Of a stretch of DNA of 64,000 bases, positions 8,727 to 16,936 are shown in pieces. Location of the stretch: positions 62,001-126,000 of the forward strand of contig CAKTEH010000008.1 of NCBI GenBank assembly GCA_934546935.1, given 5' to 3'. This DNA comes from an uncultured Eubacteriales bacterium. Its GTDB lineage: Bacteria; Bacillota; Clostridia; Oscillospirales; QAMX01. How positions within the stretch are numbered: position 1 is the stretch's first letter; each line of letters begins with the position of its first letter. The notes beneath the pieces are model-generated. The model worked only from the letters and a program-made list of their open reading frames with translations. It did no database searches and was not told the DNA's origin. Both the position numbers and the translations under genes were made by a program.

Positions 8727-10097
8727 CTAAATCCGCAGGCCTTTTGGATAATGGTTTTTCAAGATTCCGCCCGATATTTTCCCAAAACCAAGTGCCCAGG
8801 CTTGCGTTTCGTCGCCGACCCCTACCGCCGTCCAGCCAGGATTTTGATCGGTTTTCAAGATTTCTCCACGAAGGAAAGCGGATATTTCCTGGGAATTGGG
8901 CGATAAAACAAATTTTTTTCGGATTTCGTCTATCGCAAGCGATAAATAAAGCCCATGGCATGGCTCAACCCGTCCCCGCGCAAGACGGGCAGCGCACACA
9001 CCGCTGCGGAGCCTGTGGGGGAGCTGCGGGGCGGGAGGGGAGAGATAAAGAAAGTCCCCATGTCTTCGAGGCGCTGCATAGACTGGAATATTGAAATTTT
9101 CTTCCCAAAAAGATGCAAATAAGGAAAGATCTTTTTCTGCCGGCAACGCAAGAGGATCCGGTTCGCAACCAGGCAGCGCCGTATTGCCGCTGCGGTGCAG
9201 CAGGGCGATAAAATGCCCTTCCCCCGGGCACAGGTGGGGCATCAGCCTGCCTGTACGCGCAAGCTCAGCCCTGCCGCCTGCCCATTCCGGCCGCCCGGCA
9301 GGGAGGGACGGGAAGGCAATCGGTTCTATGGAGAAATCCGGGTGCCGGGTAAGGAATGCGTCTATAACCCCTTCATTTTCATAGGGGTTGAAGGTGCAGG
9401 TCGAATAGACCAGCCGTCCGCCGGGCCGGACGGTTTCGGCAGCAGAGTCGAGTATATGCCCCTGCCGTGCAGCGCAGCTTTGTACATGAGCGGCAGAGTA
9501 CTCCTGCACGGCCTGTATATCCCGGCGGAACATCCCTTCCCCAGAGCAGGGCGCGTCAACAAGTACGGCGTCGAAGCTTTCCGGACAGATCCGTGCAAAA
9601 TCTTCCGGGGATGCGCAGCACACAACCGCGTTGCGTGCGCCGATGCGCTCTAGATTGGAAGACAGGACTTTTGCGCGCCGGGGGACAATTTCATTTGCGA
9701 CCAACAGACTGCCCGGCCCGTCGCCGATCCGCGCTGCAATATGGGTGCTTTTGCCGCCCGGAGCGGCACATAGATCAAGGATACGCTCGCCCGGCTGTGG
9801 ATCCAGCGCTTCGACAGCAGCGGATGCGGAGGGATCCTGGACATAGTAAAGCCCTGCATAATGATAAGGATGGAGCCCAAGCGGCGCATCGGCCGGGACG
9901 GTGAAAGCGTCGCGGCACAGTGGGGAAGGCGTCAGACAAAAAGGCGCGCGTTTGGCAAATTCAGCGACGCTGATCTTGCGCGTATTGACGCGCAGGCCGC
10001 GCAGGAGCGGCTGCTCGTCCAGCGCGCGGAGGAAGGTTTTGTATTCCGTACCGAGTAGCGGAGCCATCATGGCAGTGAAATCTTCGGGAAGCGTCAA
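8727..10097 (-). CDS. RsmF/RsmB-type rRNA cytosine-C5 methyltransferase
   Basis: This 456-residue enzyme uses S-adenosylmethionine to methylate a cytosine in RNA. Seen: an N-terminal RNA-binding region with 'LRGLRVNTRK', the SAM site 'ILDLCAAPGGKSTHIAAR', 'VLVDAPCSGEGMFRRD' with the release Cys, and 'LVYSTCTFNPYENEGVI' with the catalytic Cys. The C-terminal third matches the RsmF/YebU extension. The TTG at 10097 is preferred because GGAGG lies 8 bases upstream, and the 37 extra residues of the longer frame (from 10208) look unrelated to the family. The exact target base is not deducible. Confidence 0.9.
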   Translation of the reverse strand: MTLPEDFTAMMAPLLGTEYKTFLRALDEQPLLRGLRVNTRKISVAEFAKRAPFCLTPSPLCRDAFTVPADAPLGLHPYHYAGLYYVQDPSASAAVEALDPQPGERILDLCAAPGGKSTHIAARIGDGPGSLLVANEIVPRRAKVLSSNLERIGARNAVVCCASPEDFARICPESFDAVLVDAPCSGEGMFRRDIQAVQEYSAAHVQSCAARQGHILDSAAETVRPGGRLVYSTCTFNPYENEGVIDAFLTRHPDFSIEPIAFPSLPAGRPEWAGGRAELARTGRLMPHLCPGEGHFIALLHRSGNTALPGCEPDPLALPAEKDLSLFASFWEENFNIPVYAAPRRHGDFLYLSPPAPQLPHRLRSGVCAARLARGRVEPCHGLYLSLAIDEIRKKFVLSPNSQEISAFLRGEILKTDQNPGWTAVGVGDETQAWALGFGKISGGILKNHYPKGLRI

Positions 10098-10184
10098 GGA
10101 AGGATCCTCCTTACAGTTCGGATTTTGGAATCTCCTGCCGCAAAACCATTGCGGGTTGGGCAGTTTTCGATGTTTTTTTATTAT

Positions 10185-10198
10185 ATCCTGTACAGGAT
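10185..10198. promoter_or_regulatory. perfect 14-bp palindrome in a divergent promoter region
   Basis: ATCCTGTACAGGAT is a perfect palindrome between the divergent methyltransferase and M50 protease genes, 22 bases before the ATG at 10221. It could be an operator or a short hairpin; no known box is matched. Confidence 0.3.
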
Positions 10199-10220
10199 GC
10201 AAAGTCAACGAGGTGAATGT

Positions 10221-10877
10221 ATGACAAGACGGGTTGCAGGCCCGGGCGCGGCGCTTTTAGCGCTGTTTTTCTGGTGTACGGATACGCAGGGGATTTTTCC
10301 CTGTTTTGCTGCGGCGGCGATTGTCCACGAGCTTGGGCATCTGGCGGCAATGGCGGCGCTTGGTGCACAGGTGCAGGGTTTGCGCATCTGCGGCGCCGGG
10401 CTGGAGATTCGTTATGCATGTACGCTCTCCCATGCGCGTGATGCGCTGGTCGCATTTGCGGGTCCGGCCGTGAATCTGCTTGTGTCGGCACTTTGCTCTT
10501 ATCTGACGGTGGCAGGCCTCCTTCCGGAGGAAACCTATCTGTTTTCCGGCGCCGGAATCGCACTGGGGCTGTTTAACCTCCTGCCCGCCGCACCGCTCGA
10601 CGGTGCGGGGATTTTATACGGGCTTGTCTGTTTTCACACGGATCCGGTGTGCGCACAGCGTACTGTCGACGCCACGACGCTGGCCTGCGGGATCGGGATG
10701 TGCGCGCTTGGGCTGTACATTTTGCTGAAAACGCGCTATAATATCTCCATGCTGGCGAGTGGAAGCTTGATTATCGGAGGATTCTATGCAAAAAGAGCTG
10801 GAGAAAGCCCTGCAAAAGGTGCAAAAACCCGCGCGCTATGTTGGCGGCGAGTACGGACAGATCAAAAAAGACCTTAA
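10221..10877 (+). CDS. SpoIVFB-like M50 intramembrane metalloprotease
   Basis: The 218-residue membrane protein carries the zinc motif HELGH at about residues 36-40 within a hydrophobic segment, and a second conserved motif 'LFNLLPAAPLDGAGIL' containing the third metal ligand Asp. This is the site-2 protease family; SpoIVFB cleaves pro-SigK in the mother cell. GAGGTGA precedes the ATG. The last 30 residues overlap the start of the next gene by 92 bases in another frame and look like read-out of that gene, so the original stop may have been lost. A housekeeping M50 role is the alternative. Confidence 0.82.
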   Translation: MTRRVAGPGAALLALFFWCTDTQGIFPCFAAAAIVHELGHLAAMAALGAQVQGLRICGAGLEIRYACTLSHARDALVAFAGPAVNLLVSALCSYLTVAGLLPEETYLFSGAGIALGLFNLLPAAPLDGAGILYGLVCFHTDPVCAQRTVDATTLACGIGMCALGLYILLKTRYNISMLASGSLIIGGFYAKRAGESPAKGAKTRALCWRRVRTDQKRP

Positions 10878-12627
10878 AAATGTCGAGGTGCGGGCGGCGT
10901 TCTGTTTCCCGGATGTTTATGAAATTGGAATGTCCAATTTGGGCGTGAAAATATTATATGGGCTGTATAACAGTCTGGATTATGTCTGGTGCGAGCGTTG
11001 TTTTGCGCCCTGGCCGGATATGGAGGCGCAGATGCGCGCGCGCGGGCTGGCGCTGTATGCGCTGGAGTCGGGGGACGCGCTGGATCAGTTTGATATTATC
11101 GCGTTTTCTCTTTCCTATGAGCTGAGCTATACCAATCTTTTGAATATGCTCGACCTGGCTGGCCTGCCGTTGTACGCTTCCCAAAGGGAGGGGCTTGAAC
11201 ATCTGGTGATCGCGGGGGGATGCTGCGCGGTGAACCCGGAACCGTTGGCGGACTTTGTAGACGTATTCCTGCTTGGCGATGGGGAAGAGGAATCCGTGGA
11301 ATTCCTGGAACTGTACCGTGATGCGAAAGCGCGCCGGCTGTCCAAGCGCGAATTCCTGCTTGCGGCTGCGCAGGGTATCCGCGGGGTATATGTGCCGTCG
11401 CTGTATACACCGCATTATACGGAAACGGGAGATTTTGCTGGCCTCAGCGCCGCACCAGGCGCGCCGGAGACCGTGGAAAAGCGTGCAGTCGGAGATCTTG
11501 ATGCTATGTATTTTCCAGAAAGTGTGGTCGTGCCTTCTACCCAGGTAATCCATGACCGGGTTATGCTGGAAGTGATGCGCGGCTGTATGCGCGGCTGTCG
11601 TTTTTGCCAGGCGGGACATGCTTACCGGCCTATCCGGGAAAAATCGCCGCAGACTCTTTTCCGCCAGGCAAAGGCGCTGGTGGAAAGCACAGGCTATGAT
11701 GAAATTTCATTAACCAGTTTGTCCACAACGGATTACTCGCGTTTGGACGAGCTTCTGGAACTTTTGGAACCGTATTGCAGGCAAAAGCATATCAGCGTTG
11801 CCCTTCCGTCTCAGCGGGCCGATGCGTTTGATGAGGGACTGGTGCAGCAGCTGGAGAAAATGCGCCGCACTGGCCTGACCTTTGCCGTGGAAGCGGGGAC
11901 GCAGCGTCTGCGCGATGTAATCAATAAGAATATCCGTGAAGAAGATGTTTTCAATGCCTGCCGTATTGCATTTTCGCACGGATGGAATTCTGTCAAGCTC
12001 TACTTTATGATGGGCCTGCCGACAGAAACGGACGAGGACCTCGACGGGATTGCCCGCATTTCCCGGACGGTTGTGGAATTGTGGCGGCAGTACTGCCCAA
12101 ATAAAAAGCGCCCGGTTCGCGTTTCCACTTCGGTAGCGGTATTCGTCCCCAAGCCCTGCTCCCCGTTCCAGTGGGAAGGGCAGGACAGCATGGCAGAAAT
12201 CCTGCGTAAGCAGGAATATTTAAAATCAATTATGAAGATCAAAAATGTTGATTTCAGCTGGCACGATCCTTATATCAGCATTTTGGAAGGCGCGTTGTCC
12301 CGGGGGGACCGGCGCCTTGGCGCGGTGCTGTATGAGGCGTGGCGGCGCGGCTGCAAGTTTGACGGCTGGGATGACCAGCTTAACCGTGATAGCTGGGATG
12401 CGGCGTTTGCTGCCTGCGGCCTGACGCGCGAATATTATGCCGAAAGGGCACGCAGTTTTGAAGAGACGCTTCCGTGGGACCATATTTTCCACGGTGTAAC
12501 GCGCGAGTATATGCAGCGGCAGGCTTCTCTTGCCCGGAAGGGCGCTGCTTCGCCGGACTGCCGGTCAGGCGGCTGTGCTTCCTGCGGTGCATCGTGTCTG
12601 ATTGAAAGGGGTGTGTGCGATGTATAA
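10786..12627 (+). CDS. TIGR03960-type radical SAM protein
   Basis: This 613-residue protein has an N-terminal domain with 'FPDVYEIGMSNLGVKILYG', resembling B12-binding radical SAM proteins, then a radical SAM core whose iron-sulfur ligands are C267, C271 and C274 (GCMRGCRFCQAG). It ends in a Cys-rich tail (GCASCGASCL). In Clostridia this family is almost always followed by a TIGR03936/DUF2344 gene, as here, with an 8-base overlap. The reaction is not established. GGAGG precedes the ATG. Confidence 0.9.
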   Translation: MQKELEKALQKVQKPARYVGGEYGQIKKDLKNVEVRAAFCFPDVYEIGMSNLGVKILYGLYNSLDYVWCERCFAPWPDMEAQMRARGLALYALESGDALDQFDIIAFSLSYELSYTNLLNMLDLAGLPLYASQREGLEHLVIAGGCCAVNPEPLADFVDVFLLGDGEEESVEFLELYRDAKARRLSKREFLLAAAQGIRGVYVPSLYTPHYTETGDFAGLSAAPGAPETVEKRAVGDLDAMYFPESVVVPSTQVIHDRVMLEVMRGCMRGCRFCQAGHAYRPIREKSPQTLFRQAKALVESTGYDEISLTSLSTTDYSRLDELLELLEPYCRQKHISVALPSQRADAFDEGLVQQLEKMRRTGLTFAVEAGTQRLRDVINKNIREEDVFNACRIAFSHGWNSVKLYFMMGLPTETDEDLDGIARISRTVVELWRQYCPNKKRPVRVSTSVAVFVPKPCSPFQWEGQDSMAEILRKQEYLKSIMKIKNVDFSWHDPYISILEGALSRGDRRLGAVLYEAWRRGCKFDGWDDQLNRDSWDAAFAACGLTREYYAERARSFEETLPWDHIFHGVTREYMQRQASLARKGAASPDCRSGGCASCGASCLIERGVCDV

Positions 12628-13261
12628 AGTGCGGGTATTGTTTGCCAAGCTTGGTACAGCCAGATATATTTCTCATCTTGATCTGATGCAGGTATTCCGC
12701 CGCGCGTTTTCCCGCGCCGGCCTGCGCCTTTGTTATTCCGGCGGTTATCATCCGCACATGCAGATGAATATCCTGCTGCCGCTGTCAACCGGTTTTTCCT
12801 CCGAATGCGAGCTTTTGGATTTTGAACTGGAGGGCGAACATGCGCCGTCGTCGCTTGTTGAGCGGCTCAATGCTGCGCTGCCTGAAGGCGTGCGTGTATT
12901 GCGCCTGCTCGACTCCCGCCGCCGTGCCGGTGAGATTGCTTGGGCGGAATATGATATCCGGATGGAAGGGGATATCTGCACCGGACAGATTGAAGAGCTG
13001 TTTTCCCGTTCGCCGCTGATGCTGGTCAAACGTACCAAGCGTGGGGAGAATGAGGTGGATATAAAGCCAATGATCCGTTGGCTGCGGGTGACTCCGCTGC
13101 CGCAAGGCGTCACGGTTAACGCAGCGCTGGCTGCCGGGCAGGAGAGCCTGAACCCGGAATATATTGTCCAGGCGATTACACGTTATCTGGGCATACAGGA
13201 TTTGTACACGGCCTATCACCGCCGCGCGATTTATGGCGCGGACGGGGAAATTTTCCAATAA
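12620..13261 (+). CDS. TIGR03936/DUF2344 partner of the radical SAM protein
   Basis: This 213-residue protein begins 'MYKVRVLFAKLGTARYISH' followed by 'DLMQVFRRAFSRAGL' and 'SGGYHPHMQMNILLPLSTG', the signature of the DUF2344 family found beside or fused to TIGR03960 radical SAM enzymes. It starts eight bases inside the upstream gene, so the two are probably made in fixed ratio and act together. In many relatives a ribonuclease E/G gene follows; here gpr follows instead. Confidence 0.88.
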   Translation: MYKVRVLFAKLGTARYISHLDLMQVFRRAFSRAGLRLCYSGGYHPHMQMNILLPLSTGFSSECELLDFELEGEHAPSSLVERLNAALPEGVRVLRLLDSRRRAGEIAWAEYDIRMEGDICTGQIEELFSRSPLMLVKRTKRGENEVDIKPMIRWLRVTPLPQGVTVNAALAAGQESLNPEYIVQAITRYLGIQDLYTAYHRRAIYGADGEIFQ

Positions 13262-13273
13262 GCTGCCGTTTTG

Positions 13274-13302
13274 GTATAAAAACGGAAAAAAAACATAAAA
13301 TA
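13274..13302 (+). promoter_or_regulatory. possible forespore (SigF/SigG-like) promoter of gpr
   Basis: GTATA at 13274-13278 and CATAAAATA at 13294-13302 resemble forespore promoter elements, although the spacing (15 bases) is short and the -10 is imperfect. gpr is forespore-expressed in Bacillus. A start about seven bases downstream would fall inside the 5' arm of the adjacent hairpin. Confidence 0.3.
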
Positions 13303-13342
13303 CCTCCCGTAAATTCGAAAGATTTTGCGGGAGGATTTTTTT
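13303..13342 (+). terminator. terminator-like hairpin covering the gpr ribosome-binding site
   Basis: CCTCCCG (13303-13309) pairs with CGGGAGG (13328-13334), extended by AAA/TTT pairs, and is followed directly by seven T (13336-13342) and the ATG of gpr. The 3' arm is the Shine-Dalgarno of gpr itself. The element can thus end read-through transcripts from the upstream operon, hide the ribosome-binding site, or both. Confidence 0.7.
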
Positions 13343-14242
13343 ATGATGTATACAGATCTTGCGCTGGAAGCGGCCGAACTTCGCGCACGCGAGTTACCGC
13401 CGCAGGGGAAACTGGACGGCGTTGTCAGCCGTCATGAAAGCCGCGGCGGTTTTGAAGTGGATTTCGTCGAGATTATCAATGAAGAAGGGGAAAAGACGCT
13501 CGAGAAACCGAAGGGTAAGTATATCACATTGGATATCCTGCCGGCGGTCCGACGGCAGGAGGATGCGTTTGTACAGGCCTGTTCCCTGGTGGCGGAATAT
13601 CTGAGACCCCTGCTGCCGCCGCAGGGGAAAAGCTGTACGTTGGTTGCGGGCCTCGGAAACCGTGCGATTACGCCGGATGCAGTCGGGCCGGACTGCGCGC
13701 GGGATATTATGGTTACCCGCCATGTAGTCGAACGCATGCCAGAATACTTTGGATCTTTCCGTCCGGTGGCGGCAGTTGCGCCGGGTGTGCTGGGCACGAC
13801 GGGAATCGAAACTGCGGAGTTCCTGCGCGGCCTTGTCCGAGATATAGCGCCGGATGTGGTTATTGTGGTGGATGCGCTTATGTCGCGGCGGATGTCCCGG
13901 CTGTGTTCCACTGTGCAGATTACCGATACCGGCGTCGCGCCGGGTTCCGGGCTGGGTGGCAATTCAGTCAAAATCGATGAAAGATACCTGGGCGTTCCAG
14001 TGCTTGCGCTTGGCGTGCCGACGATTATTGATTCCGCAACGTTGGCCATTGATACTATGTATGAGGCAGGGCTTGAGGGGTTTGATGAGGAAAAAATCCG
14101 CGCTGCTGGACAGGGTTTTATTGTGACGCCGAAAGAGATTGACCGGATGAGCGCGGAAAGCGCTAAAATTCTGGCTTACGGGATTAACCTGGCGCTGCAA
14201 GATGGCATTGGGATCGAGGATATTGAGGCGTTTATTCGTTAA
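13343..14242 (+). CDS. gpr: germination protease Gpr
   Basis: The 299-residue aspartic-type protease degrades small acid-soluble spore proteins at germination. Family features are 'YTDLALEAAE' near the N-terminus, 'LVAGLGNRAITPDAVGP', 'GVLGTTGIETAEF', 'VVDALMSRRMSRLC' and 'VPTIIDSATLAIDTMYE'. The ATG at 13343 has GGGAGG eight bases upstream. With this start only a few residues precede the conserved TDLA block, so the propeptide that keeps Bacillus Gpr inactive is very short; a weak TTG at 13325 would add six residues. The mRNA leader carries a hairpin over the ribosome-binding site. Confidence 0.95.
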   Translation: MMYTDLALEAAELRARELPPQGKLDGVVSRHESRGGFEVDFVEIINEEGEKTLEKPKGKYITLDILPAVRRQEDAFVQACSLVAEYLRPLLPPQGKSCTLVAGLGNRAITPDAVGPDCARDIMVTRHVVERMPEYFGSFRPVAAVAPGVLGTTGIETAEFLRGLVRDIAPDVVIVVDALMSRRMSRLCSTVQITDTGVAPGSGLGGNSVKIDERYLGVPVLALGVPTIIDSATLAIDTMYEAGLEGFDEEKIRAAGQGFIVTPKEIDRMSAESAKILAYGINLALQDGIGIEDIEAFIR

Positions 14243-14263
14243 AAAATTATGCATAGAGAGCGG

Positions 14264-14292
14264 GAATACCGCTGTATCCCGGTGCATATAAA
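14264..14292 (+). promoter_or_regulatory. possible SigE promoter of spoIIP
   Basis: GAATAC (14264-14269) and CATATAAA (14285-14292) with a 15-base spacer resemble the mother-cell SigE consensus. SpoIIP is SigE-controlled in studied spore formers. The element lies 38 bases before the ATG. Confidence 0.4.
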
Positions 14293-14329
14293 TGAAAAAG
14301 AGCCTGGAACGGAAGAAAGGGGATGCAGG

Positions 14330-15373
14330 ATGCGGCGCCATGTTTGGAAACGGAGATTCCTCCGGTATTTTATCGGGTCCCTTGCTGCCATTGTGCTGAT
14401 CTGCATTCCTGCTGCTGCGCAGTTCGGCGGTGTTACCGGACTTTATGCTTTTGTGTGCATGCAGCTGCGGAATCCGCATGAAACTGTAGCGGAGAGCGCG
14501 GTTATCCTTCCGGCTCCAGAAAGCGCAGATACTGTTACAGAAAGCGCTTATATCGGGAAAACTTCGTATTCTACAACGGATAAGCAGCCAGATACCTATT
14601 CCCCCACATCGACGCCCACGCCGGCGTCTGAGCGTGTGCCTTCCGGATACGCGCCTGAAATTGTCAACCATACCAATTATTCCGTGGACCCGTCCGCGCT
14701 GTTTGATGCGGACGGGCTGCGTTTGGCGCTTGACGGCACGCCGGAAATTTTAATTGTACATACACATTCCTCGGAGTCGTTTGCGGCGGACGCCGAAAAT
14801 CCTTATTTGCCCGATGATGTAATGCGCACGTTGGATACAAAATATAATGTTGTACGTCTTGGCGATGAGATCAGCGCGGCATTGGAGGCTGCGGGTATCG
14901 GGGTGCTTCACGACCGGGAAATCAACGATTATCCTTCCTATAACGGTTCCTATAGCCAGATGCTCAAGCGAGTGAATCAATATCTTGCCGATTACCCGAC
15001 GATTAAAATGGTGATTGACGTACACCGGGATGCAGTTTTGGACGCAGACGGTAATAATCTCGCGCTGCGTACAGAAATCGATGGGGAGCAATATGCAAAA
15101 CTGATGTTTGTAGTTGGGACGGATGCAGGTGGGCTATCCCATCCGGATTGGCGGGAGAATCTTTCCTTCGCAGCCACGATGCAGGGCTGGGGAGACAGCC
15201 TGTACCCGGGCTTGATGCGTTCGATTGATCTGAGAGCTGAGCGCTTTAATCAGCACACGACTGCGGCGTCGGTGATCGTTGAGGTGGGGAGCGCCGGGAA
15301 CACGCTTGGGGAGGCGCTGCGTGGCGCAGGCTGCTTTGCAGAAATTCTGCTGCATACCTTGGGAATGCAGTAA
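14330..15373 (+). CDS. spoIIP: stage II sporulation protein P (SpoIIP)
   Basis: This 347-residue protein is the amidase and endopeptidase of the engulfment machine (SpoIID-SpoIIM-SpoIIP). Residues 1-35 form a basic and hydrophobic membrane anchor ('RYFIGSLAAIVLICIPAAA'), followed by a Thr/Pro-rich linker. The catalytic domain shows 'EILIVHTHSSESF' with the first zinc ligand, 'MVIDVHRDAV' with the second, and 'LMFVVGTDAGG' followed by HPDWRENL. Length is slightly below Bacillus SpoIIP. AAAGGGG precedes the ATG. No SpoIID or SpoIIM gene is in the window. Confidence 0.93.
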   Translation: MRRHVWKRRFLRYFIGSLAAIVLICIPAAAQFGGVTGLYAFVCMQLRNPHETVAESAVILPAPESADTVTESAYIGKTSYSTTDKQPDTYSPTSTPTPASERVPSGYAPEIVNHTNYSVDPSALFDADGLRLALDGTPEILIVHTHSSESFAADAENPYLPDDVMRTLDTKYNVVRLGDEISAALEAAGIGVLHDREINDYPSYNGSYSQMLKRVNQYLADYPTIKMVIDVHRDAVLDADGNNLALRTEIDGEQYAKLMFVVGTDAGGLSHPDWRENLSFAATMQGWGDSLYPGLMRSIDLRAERFNQHTTAASVIVEVGSAGNTLGEALRGAGCFAEILLHTLGMQ

Positions 15374-15387
15374 GCCTGGAAATCGAA

Positions 15388-15428
15388 TAAAAAAAAGCCC
15401 CCTGTCCGCAGGCGCTGCGGACAGGGGC
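15388..15428 (-). terminator. intrinsic terminator of the 15481-16065 gene
   Basis: A 12-bp GC-rich stem (about 15399-15410 with 15416-15427) is followed, on the minus strand, by a run of T at 15396-15388. It also lies just past spoIIP and may act there. Confidence 0.8.
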
Positions 15429-15480
15429 CGGAAAGCAAAAACATATACAGGACGGCCAAGGAAAAATGGTTTACATAATA

Positions 15481-16065
15481 TTATGCACTTTTCATATCCG
15501 CGTCATGCGTTTCTTCTAGGGGACGGCGGTATTCATAAAAACGGTCGATCCTGCGCAGGGAGCGTTCGACCAGCTCCGGCGTACGGCGGATCCGGGCCCC
15601 GGCAAGATATGCCGCAAGTTTCAAAAGCGCCAGCAGCGCGGGCACGGCAATGAAAAGCAAATCGGAATTGGCAGAAAGGAAGGAAAGCTGAGATAAAAGT
15701 TCAAAAATCGGGACAGATGGCGCTAAAAACAGGAAATAAAGCTCCTGTGCAGGACCTAACAGGTAAGCATAGCCCAAGTATCCAGCCATGCCGCCGCCAA
15801 TAATGATGCCTGAAACAAGCGTTAGCCCGGCAAGGCCGCCTGGAGCGGCACATAGGCCGCAAATGAAATAAAAAAGGAGAAGAAACAGCGAAAAAACAAT
15901 GGAAAAACTCAGGTCTGCGCCGGTCATCACGCCATTGGTACCGTCGGGCAAATAGCGGATGCCGCCAAAACGATAGAAAAGCAAGCCGCATAACGCAGCG
16001 CACAGGACGATCAGCGCCGCGCCGGCAAATTTTTTAAGTATATACATTCCGCTGGTCCGGTACAT
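15481..16065 (-). CDS. polytopic membrane protein of unknown function
   Basis: The 194-residue product is not recognised. It has about four to five hydrophobic segments: residues 9-31, about 50-72, 78-100, 104-125 and 138-158, ending in a charged cytosolic tail with 'RRIDRFYEYRRPLEETHDA'. An AAAGGCGGGG ribosome-binding site lies just before the ATG. It is a single-gene unit on the strand opposite spoIIP and shares a terminator region with it. Position next to spoIIP hints at a sporulation or envelope role but does not prove one. Confidence 0.7.
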   Translation of the reverse strand: MYRTSGMYILKKFAGAALIVLCAALCGLLFYRFGGIRYLPDGTNGVMTGADLSFSIVFSLFLLLFYFICGLCAAPGGLAGLTLVSGIIIGGGMAGYLGYAYLLGPAQELYFLFLAPSVPIFELLSQLSFLSANSDLLFIAVPALLALLKLAAYLAGARIRRTPELVERSLRRIDRFYEYRRPLEETHDADMKSA

Positions 16066-16230
16066 TTCGATCCCCGCCTTTCGTATTTTTTATCGGTGCA
16101 GAGTCTGTAATTCGGGTTACATAATCTATTACCATAATATTATCTTTTTTCAGTCTTTACAAGCGTTTTTTCATATTTATTCCAAATTGTAATATTTTGT
16201 GATTTTTTGTAATGTTTTTCCGGAATTGTA

Positions 16231-16259
16231 TTGCTGTTTCTGGTTGGCTGTGGTATAAT
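16231..16259 (+). promoter_or_regulatory. SigA-type promoter of the phosphoribosyltransferase operon
   Basis: TTGCTG (16231-16236) and a perfect TATAAT (16254-16259) are 17 bases apart, about 75 bases before the ATG at 16333. Confidence 0.65.
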
Positions 16260-16332
16260 TGGGCAGTTATAAGGCGCACATTTGGCCTGCAATGGAAATA
16301 TGCGCTATTTTTACTGAAAGGATTTGCTGCCG

Positions 16333-16890
16333 ATGAAATCATATCCAATAGAAATTGCCGGTGTACGGCGTGAGCTGCCGCTTTGCCGGGTAAATAACGA
16401 GCTGTATATTGCGGCGTTTGTGATGTTCGGCGATGTGGAAATCACGGTTGCCGCCGCGCGTGCGCTTTTAAAGATTGCACCAGAGTTTGACGTAATTATG
16501 ACCGCCGAAGCGAAGGGAATACCGCTTGCGTATGAAATGGCCCGTCAAAGTGGCAAATATAATTATGTTGTCGCGCGCAAATATCCAAAGCTTTATATGA
16601 AATCGGTGTTTTCCGCTGACGTCCATTCGATTACCACAGATAAGGATCAGACGCTGTATTTGTCCGAGGATGAGGCGGAGTATATCCAGGGCCGCCGTGT
16701 GCTGCTGGTTGACGATGTAATCTCCACTGGAGAGAGCATCCATGCGGTGCGTGTGCTTGCCCAGCGTGCAGGCGCGCAGATAGTAGGCGTGCAGACGGTC
16801 CTGGTTGAGGGCGACGCACAGGGGCGCACGGATCTGCAGTATCTTGGCGTGATCCCCGTTTTCAATGCCGACGGTACGCCGAAAGCATAA
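16333..16890 (+). CDS. adenine/xanthine-type phosphoribosyltransferase
   Basis: This 185-residue protein is a type I phosphoribosyltransferase that joins a purine base to PRPP. The PRPP-binding motif 'VLLVDDVISTGES' is at about residues 122-134, preceded by a hydrophobic beta-strand; 'VIMTAEAKGIPLAYEMAR' is typical of the adenine/xanthine enzymes and their regulator relatives (PurR-like). GAAAGGA lies upstream. It leads a run with a GlmU-like acyltransferase and glmM, which may be a coincidental grouping. Substrate base uncertain. Confidence 0.8.
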   Translation: MKSYPIEIAGVRRELPLCRVNNELYIAAFVMFGDVEITVAAARALLKIAPEFDVIMTAEAKGIPLAYEMARQSGKYNYVVARKYPKLYMKSVFSADVHSITTDKDQTLYLSEDEAEYIQGRRVLLVDDVISTGESIHAVRVLAQRAGAQIVGVQTVLVEGDAQGRTDLQYLGVIPVFNADGTPKA

Positions 16891-16936
16891 GCGTGCGCCA
16901 TACCGGGCGCTTTCTGTCCGGGAAAGGAAGATGTAT

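Noticed and set aside
13265..13285. CCGTTTT/AAAACGG hairpin after the TIGR03936 gene as a terminator
   Set aside because: It is followed by A, not T, on the plus strand, so it does not fit an intrinsic terminator in the needed direction.
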